From contig NZ_JACBZR010000001.1 in assembly GCF_013408335.1 (NCBI RefSeq), forward strand, positions 5,357,501 through 5,421,500: a stretch of DNA of 64,000 bases, written 5' to 3'. How positions within the stretch are numbered: the stretch's first letter is position 1; each line of letters starts with the position of its first letter. The DNA is from Nocardioides panzhihuensis. Lineage in GTDB: Bacteria > Actinomycetota > Actinomycetes > Propionibacteriales > Nocardioidaceae. Below the pieces are notes generated by a model. It was not told where the DNA came from. It saw only the letters and a program-made list of their open reading frames with translations, and searched no databases. Below, piece after piece: positions 61,101 to 64,000 of the stretch. The translations under genes were made by a program, and so were the position numbers.

Positions 61101-61567
61101 GTGGCGCCCGGGACGTGTCGCGACTGACCGCGGAGGTCAACGTGCTGCGCTACTCGTCGGTGCCGGTCACCATCCGGTACGAGGGTGGGCCGATCGCCCA
61201 CCTGCTGCGGGTCCTCGCCGCCGGTGTCGCGGCCGAGGCGCCGGTGACGGTTTCCGTCGCCGCTGCCCTGGACGATGACACCGCCTCGCTGGTGCGGGCG
61301 ACCGGTGCGACCTACGTCGTCAAGGACGCGGCCGCGTGGAGCGCCACGCTGACCGGGACCGATGCGCCCGGCCGCGTACGTCTCCTGGGTGGGTCGCGCG
61401 AGGCCTTCGCCGAAGCGAGCCAGGGCCGGGTCGACATCGCCCTCTACGCCCAGCCCGTCGTCGAGGCCGGCCGCGTCGAGCTGCTCACCTTCCTGCACGA
61501 GCAGGCCGTCTCGGTCACCGCGCACCGCTTCGGCTCGCCGACGCCGCTGGTGGAGAGCCTCTTCTAG
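58151..61567 (+). CDS. putA: bifunctional proline dehydrogenase / L-glutamate gamma-semialdehyde dehydrogenase
   Basis: This 1138-residue PutA oxidises proline to glutamate. The FAD-dependent PRODH barrel spans about residues 80-450 (LNINLLGEAVLG, YVSVKVSS, AYLPDAM, RLVKGANLPMEHVEASLHGW). The aldehyde dehydrogenase domain spans about 500-960, with Glu in LLAETSGKNS near 710 and catalytic Cys in FGHAGQKCSAAS near 744. A degenerate third domain of about 170 residues follows. No N-terminal ribbon-helix-helix is present, so it is not a self-regulator; the divergent LysR gene probably controls it. proC begins 2.4 kb downstream. Confidence 0.97.
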   Translation: MTTNDALIAEVDDLVRGWLTKASTKPTAAAAQRLADVLKDPAGLDFTVGFVDRVIRPEDVRVAAASLRELAGNVPSFLPWHLKLGVKLGALMSLVAPWFVIPVARRALRQMVGHLLIDASDARLGKQIERIRERGVSLNINLLGEAVLGQKEADRRLAGIRKLLARDDVDYVSVKVSSPVAPHAVWAYDEAVEHVIERLLPLYTYAAKSSAAGTKKFINLDMEEYRDLDMTIDVFTRLLDRPELADLEAGIVLQAYLPDAMAAMIRLQEWSAARRARGGAAIKVRLVKGANLPMEHVEASLHGWPVATWTTKQDSDTNYKRVLSWALTPERMANVRVGVAGHNLFDVAYAWILAGQRGVRDSVEFEMLLGMAEGQAEAVQETVGGLLLYVPVVHPKDFDVAIAYLVRRLEEGASTENFMSAVFDLNSSEALYAREKERFVRSLDAVDESVPAPNRIQDRREPVDAAPMAGPFENAPDTDPHLPGNREWGKAIIARVGSSTLGDQLVADHTVTSVEAVESVLEGAVGAQADWARKTGAERAAVLRAAAVEVERRRAEWLEVGASECGKTLDQGDPEVSEAIDFLNYYASLAEELDTVDGARQVPVRLTLVTPPWNFPLAIPTGGVAAALAAGSAVVIKPAPQAQRCGSVLVETLWAAGVPKEVLRLVHVPENEVGRALIASPLVDRLVLTGAFDTAELFRSFRPDLPLLAETSGKNSLVVTPDADLDLAVKDLVYSAFGHAGQKCSAASLGILVGSVATSRRFRDQLVDAVTSLRVGYPTDPTVQVGPVIEPASGKLLKALTTLAPGESWLVKPRQLDDTGRLWSPGVKTGVKRGSEFHLTEYFGPVLGLISADSLDEALEIQNQVDYGLTAGIHSLDRAEITHWLSSVEAGNVYVNRGITGAIVRRQPFGGWKKSAVGAGTKAGGPNYLVGLSDWVPAPATELATPSAAVRSLVDWAGRLQIDEIEMLKRGAGSDAVAWEREFGGARDVSRLTAEVNVLRYSSVPVTIRYEGGPIAHLLRVLAAGVAAEAPVTVSVAAALDDDTASLVRATGATYVVKDAAAWSATLTGTDAPGRVRLLGGSREAFAEASQGRVDIALYAQPVVEAGRVELLTFLHEQAVSVTAHRFGSPTPLVESLF

Positions 61568-61717
61568 CCGCTGGTCGAGCCCGCGAGCGCCAGCGAGCGG
61601 TGTCGAGACCAACACAGTCCCCTTCGCGCTCGATAGGGCTGTGTTGGTCTCGACACGCCTCCGCCTAGCGGCTCCGGCGGCTCGACCAGCGGGGGGCTCC
61701 GGCGGCTCGACCAGCGG
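61568..61717. repeat. nested palindromic repeat element after putA
   Basis: The outer arms CCGCTGGTCGAGCC (61568-61581) and GGCTCGACCAGCGG (61679-61692) and the inner arms at 61600-61617 and 61639-61656 (18 bp) are all perfect. A 23-bp unit at 61670-61692 is then repeated exactly at 61695-61717. It begins at the putA stop codon. Confidence 0.8.
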
Positions 61718-61750
61718 TGTCGAGCCTGCCGTGCCCACGGCACGTTCTCC

Positions 61751-61756
61751 TACAGT
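61751..61756 (+). promoter_or_regulatory. -10 element TACAGT for the DoxX-like gene
   Basis: TACAGT plus six bases leads to ATG 61763. Confidence 0.5.
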
Positions 61757-61762
61757 GGTGCC

Positions 61763-62191
61763 ATGACCGCCATCGCGCGAACGACCGCACGGATCCTGCT
61801 GGGCGTCGTGATGATGGGCGCCGGGGTGGCACACCTGACCGCCCAGCGACAGGAGTTCCGGGCGCAGGTGCCCGACTGGTTCCCGATCGACGAGGACCTG
61901 ACGGTGCTCGGCTCTGGCGTCGTCGAGATCGGGCTCGGGCTGGCCTTCATCCTGCTGCCGAGCAGGCGACGGCTCATCGGAGCCCTGCTCGCCGCCTTCT
62001 TCGTGGTGATCTTCCCCGGCAACATCGCGCAATATGTCGAAGGCGTCGACGCGTTCGGTCTCGACACCGACGGCAAGCGGCTGATCCGGCTGTTCTTCCA
62101 GCCCGTGCTCATCGTCTGGGCTCTGTTCGGCGGCGACTGGCTGAGGACCCGCGCCGAGTCGGCTCGTCATGACGAGCCGGCTCGGCGCTGA
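61763..62191 (+). CDS. DoxX-like small membrane protein
   Basis: This 142-residue protein has four hydrophobic helices (RILLGVVMMGAGVAHL, VVEIGLGLAFILL, IGALLAAFFVVIFPGNIAQYV, PVLIVWALFGG), matching the DoxX/DUF4267-like small-membrane-protein group. Some relatives take part in redox or sulfur chemistry; no such link is visible here. The last 13 codons (RAESARHDEPARR) are encoded by a 38-bp palindrome that also serves as the gene end. It lies between the repeat element and the convergent M19-like gene. Confidence 0.82.
   Translation: MTAIARTTARILLGVVMMGAGVAHLTAQRQEFRAQVPDWFPIDEDLTVLGSGVVEIGLGLAFILLPSRRRLIGALLAAFFVVIFPGNIAQYVEGVDAFGLDTDGKRLIRLFFQPVLIVWALFGGDWLRTRAESARHDEPARR
62151..62188. terminator. 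38-bp near-perfect palindrome overlapping a gene end
   Basis: Bases 62151-62169 pair with 62170-62188 with one mismatch, and TGA follows directly. GAGTCGGCTCGTC (62156-62168) also has a perfect alternative partner at 62202-62214, inside the stop region of the convergent gene. Confidence 0.7.
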
Positions 62192-62212
62192 TCTGCGTCA
62201 GGACGAGCCGAC

Positions 62213-63832
62213 TCAGTCGGCGGCGGCCTGAGCCCCTGCCCACGTACGCAGGTAGGTCTCCGAGCCGCGGACGATGTCGTCGATGACGTCCTGACCGCCG
62301 GTGAGGCGGAGGTCCTCGAGGTAGTCGGGGATCATCCCGTAGTGGGCGACGCCGTCGGTGTTGTAGTCCCAGATCCGTTTGCCGGTGACCTGCCGGTCGA
62401 CGGCGGAGCCGCCGTCGAAGCTGCGGAACGGGTAGGTGACGCGAGTCTTCGCCGGGCCCGGCGTGCCACCGAAGCCGTTCATGTCGAAGCCGAACCCGAT
62501 GCCGGCGCCGTAGCGGTCACGGACCGGCGCGGTGCGGACGTACTCCGCCAGGAACTGGTCGGTGCTGTGGCCGTAGATCGTCGAGAACCCGCCGAGTGCG
62601 TAGAGGCGGTCGAGGTAGCGCTCGTCCATCCAGGAGTGGCTGGCGAGCACGCCGGGGTAGTCGGCCTCCTCGAGGATGTCGAAGGCCCGACCGGCGGCCT
62701 TGGCGCTCATGTGGTCGACCTCGACCATCATGCCGCGCTTGATCAGGCCCCGCAGGGCGTACTCGCCCAGCGCGGAGAGGCCGTGGGGGTTGCAGACCGT
62801 CCCCTCGGGATAGATCGGTGGCTGCGGCAGCCATTCCAGCCCGGCGGGCCGTGCGATCAGGCGCGGGTTGTTGTCGTGCGGCTGATCGGGGCTGCAGGCC
62901 TTCGGCGTCCAGAACGTGCCCGTGGTGAGGAACTGTCCGGCGTTGATCAGCAGCCCGGTGGTGCCCTCGTCGTATCGGACCCCGCAGAGCGCGTTGTCGA
63001 ACTTGTGGCACAGGAACATCGACGAGACTCCGAGCGACTTCAGCTCGTCGAGCCCCTTGTCGATGTTGGCGCGCGTGCACGAGGGCAGCCGCAGCTTCTG
63101 GGAGCAGCCGAACGGCTCGGAGGTCTCCACGCCGAGCACCACGGCGAGCTTGCCGTCCTCGATCACCTCGCGTGCCTGGCCGGCATCGGTGACGATCCGG
63201 TACCACCCGCGCCCCTCGCCGCCGTACTGAGCGTCGATGAACGCCTGGGTGTCGTACGCATCCCGGGCCTGCCTTCGCACCGCGGTCATCTCGTCGCACG
63301 ACTGGTGGGTGCCGGGGTTGATCGCGCACAGCGCCTTGTTGCTGGTCAGCTGCACCACCAGGATCCGCTGTCCCGCGCGCCAGGCACGCTCGACCCAGCG
63401 GTAGTACATCTGCTGGTGGGTCAGCGAGTCGTACGCCGGCCAGTCCTTGAAAGAAGGCCAGCCGGTGGTGTCGTGGAATCCGAGCGGGCTCCCCGAACGG
63501 GTCAGGTTCTCCAGCAGCGCGGTCTCACCGGCGATCCCGTGAGACGGGCAGTCCTTCAGTGCGTCCGCGATCCCGGCCTCGGAGAAGGCCTTCCCGCAGA
63601 CCGCCGCGCCACCGATCCCGTCCTGCATGAACATGTGGCTGTGGGCGTCGATCAGCCCTTGCACCGTGCCGTCCGGAGCGGTGCCGGTGAACGGCTCCCC
63701 GGTCACGTTGATCTCGGACTCCGGGGAGGGGAGCCGACGCTCCACGTCATCGCCGGACGCTGGCGGCCCCACCATCGCGACCGTCACCGCGAGGGCGATC
63801 ACAGCGAGCAGGGACGTACGACGGATGCGCAT
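62213..63832 (-). CDS. secreted M19-like metal-dependent hydrolase
   Basis: This 539-residue exported protein has a signal peptide cleaved near PPASGDD. Its hydrolase domain shows metal ligands in GLIDAHSHMF near residue 63, and MMVEVDHMSAKAAGRAF and GVLASHSWMDERY resemble the His ligands of membrane dipeptidase (M19). The final GFGFDMNGFG corresponds to the conserved Asp region. It contains several extra cysteines and is longer than typical 330-400 residue M19 enzymes. Dipeptide or lactone hydrolysis outside the cell is plausible. GGGAGG lies before ATG 63832. Confidence 0.83.
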   Translation of the reverse strand: MRIRRTSLLAVIALAVTVAMVGPPASGDDVERRLPSPESEINVTGEPFTGTAPDGTVQGLIDAHSHMFMQDGIGGAAVCGKAFSEAGIADALKDCPSHGIAGETALLENLTRSGSPLGFHDTTGWPSFKDWPAYDSLTHQQMYYRWVERAWRAGQRILVVQLTSNKALCAINPGTHQSCDEMTAVRRQARDAYDTQAFIDAQYGGEGRGWYRIVTDAGQAREVIEDGKLAVVLGVETSEPFGCSQKLRLPSCTRANIDKGLDELKSLGVSSMFLCHKFDNALCGVRYDEGTTGLLINAGQFLTTGTFWTPKACSPDQPHDNNPRLIARPAGLEWLPQPPIYPEGTVCNPHGLSALGEYALRGLIKRGMMVEVDHMSAKAAGRAFDILEEADYPGVLASHSWMDERYLDRLYALGGFSTIYGHSTDQFLAEYVRTAPVRDRYGAGIGFGFDMNGFGGTPGPAKTRVTYPFRSFDGGSAVDRQVTGKRIWDYNTDGVAHYGMIPDYLEDLRLTGGQDVIDDIVRGSETYLRTWAGAQAAAD

Positions 63833-63934
63833 GCGGCCTCCCGGTGACCAGCGGCGTCTTACGGGTCTGGGTATGGAAACCTAGCAGTTGCTTGGGTCGC
63901 TCGGGGCCGTAATCGTGCAGGTCGTCTGCTCTGA

Positions 63935-63940
63935 CAGACT
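63935..63940 (+). promoter_or_regulatory. -10 element CAGACT for proC
   Basis: CAGACT plus seven bases leads to ATG 63948. Confidence 0.45.
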
Positions 63941-63947
63941 GGCGAGC

Positions 63948-64000
63948 ATGACCATCGCGATCATCGGTGCAGGCAACATGGGCGGGGCTGTCCTCTCCGG
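63948..64000 (+). CDS. proC: pyrroline-5-carboxylate reductase, 3' end cut by the window
   Basis: Only the first 17 codons are visible: MTIAIIGAGNMGGAVLS. This is the Rossmann NAD(P)H-binding start of ProC-type reductases, which make proline from pyrroline 5-carboxylate. The assignment rests on the short N-terminal signature GAGNMGGA and on the proline context (putA nearby), so other reductases of the same fold remain possible. Confidence 0.7.
   Translation, partial: MTIAIIGAGNMGGAVLS

Noticed and set aside
58121..62170. 1349-codon open frame on the minus strand
   Set aside because: It is antisense to putA, spans the repeat element, and has a low-complexity Arg/Gly/Val/Asp composition typical of shadow frames in GC-rich DNA.

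Overview
This is a high-GC actinobacterial chromosome segment, most likely from the Nocardioidaceae (Nocardioides-like). The evidence is strong G/C preference at third codon positions, GTG and TTG starts, many probably leaderless genes, Tat and lipobox signals, a PutA proline-oxidation protein, an ECF42-type sigma factor with DGPF/YCII partners, and a long actinobacterial-type GAPDH. The genus call is inference. I saw no rRNA, tRNA, CRISPR array, prophage, transposase or insertion sequence. It reads as ordinary chromosome made of short operons separated by strong hairpins.

Layout. 0-7.5 kb: 3' end of a HAD phosphatase, a membrane-anchored secreted protein, a sterol-desaturase-family oxygenase divergent from a TetR regulator with a strong shared operator, an FMN 2-hydroxyacid oxidase, a pseudouridine catabolic pair (psuK-psuG) and a glycosyltransferase. 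7.6-14.4 kb: an alpha/beta hydrolase, an MFS exporter, a YCII-YCII-ECF sigma-YCII cluster and an M3 peptidase. 14.6-18.9 kb: a mechanosensitive-channel-like protein, a PadR regulator, a SIMPL-domain protein and LtrA. 18.9-25.2 kb: a ROK regulator divergent from the Entner-Doudoroff genes edd-eda, a NamZ-type muramidase, a 680-bp gene-poor stretch and a small secreted protein. 25.3-34.7 kb: YceI, a 43-residue protein beside a PHO-box-like repeat, glmS, a MOSC protein, a DEAD-box helicase, and PadR plus a permease-prefix protein divergent from an MMPL exporter. 34.9-43.7 kb: SGNH lipase, penicillin-binding lipoprotein, flotillin plus NfeD-like partner, a collagen-like surface protein, pirin divergent from an atypical GH1 protein, and a HIT protein. 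43.8-50.0 kb: FadH-type dienoyl-CoA reductase divergent from a three-gene amino-acid ABC transporter, then GAPDH. 50.2-64 kb: peptidoglycan-binding protein, Ser/Thr kinase, CaiB/BaiF racemase, surface protein, Baeyer-Villiger monooxygenase with TetR, LysR divergent from putA, a DoxX-like protein, an M19-like secreted hydrolase and the first 53 bases of proC.

How it works together. Central carbon metabolism (edd-eda, gap, glmS), salvage (psuK-psuG), lipid and branched-chain oxidation (fadH, racemase, BVMO) and proline turnover (putA, proC) are interleaved with cell-envelope functions. Local regulators usually sit beside their presumed targets, and operator-like palindromes can be seen in several of the intergenic gaps.

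The least explained signals are non-coding. Two YCII genes share a 5'-leader hairpin with pairing-preserving changes. About twenty genes have a -10-like hexamer 6-8 nt before the start codon. Three intergenic palindromes share the core GAGTCGGC. A 32-bp repeat follows two neighbouring genes, a PHO-box-like repeat precedes a 43-residue gene, and a composite palindrome follows putA. No obviously new multi-gene system was found.
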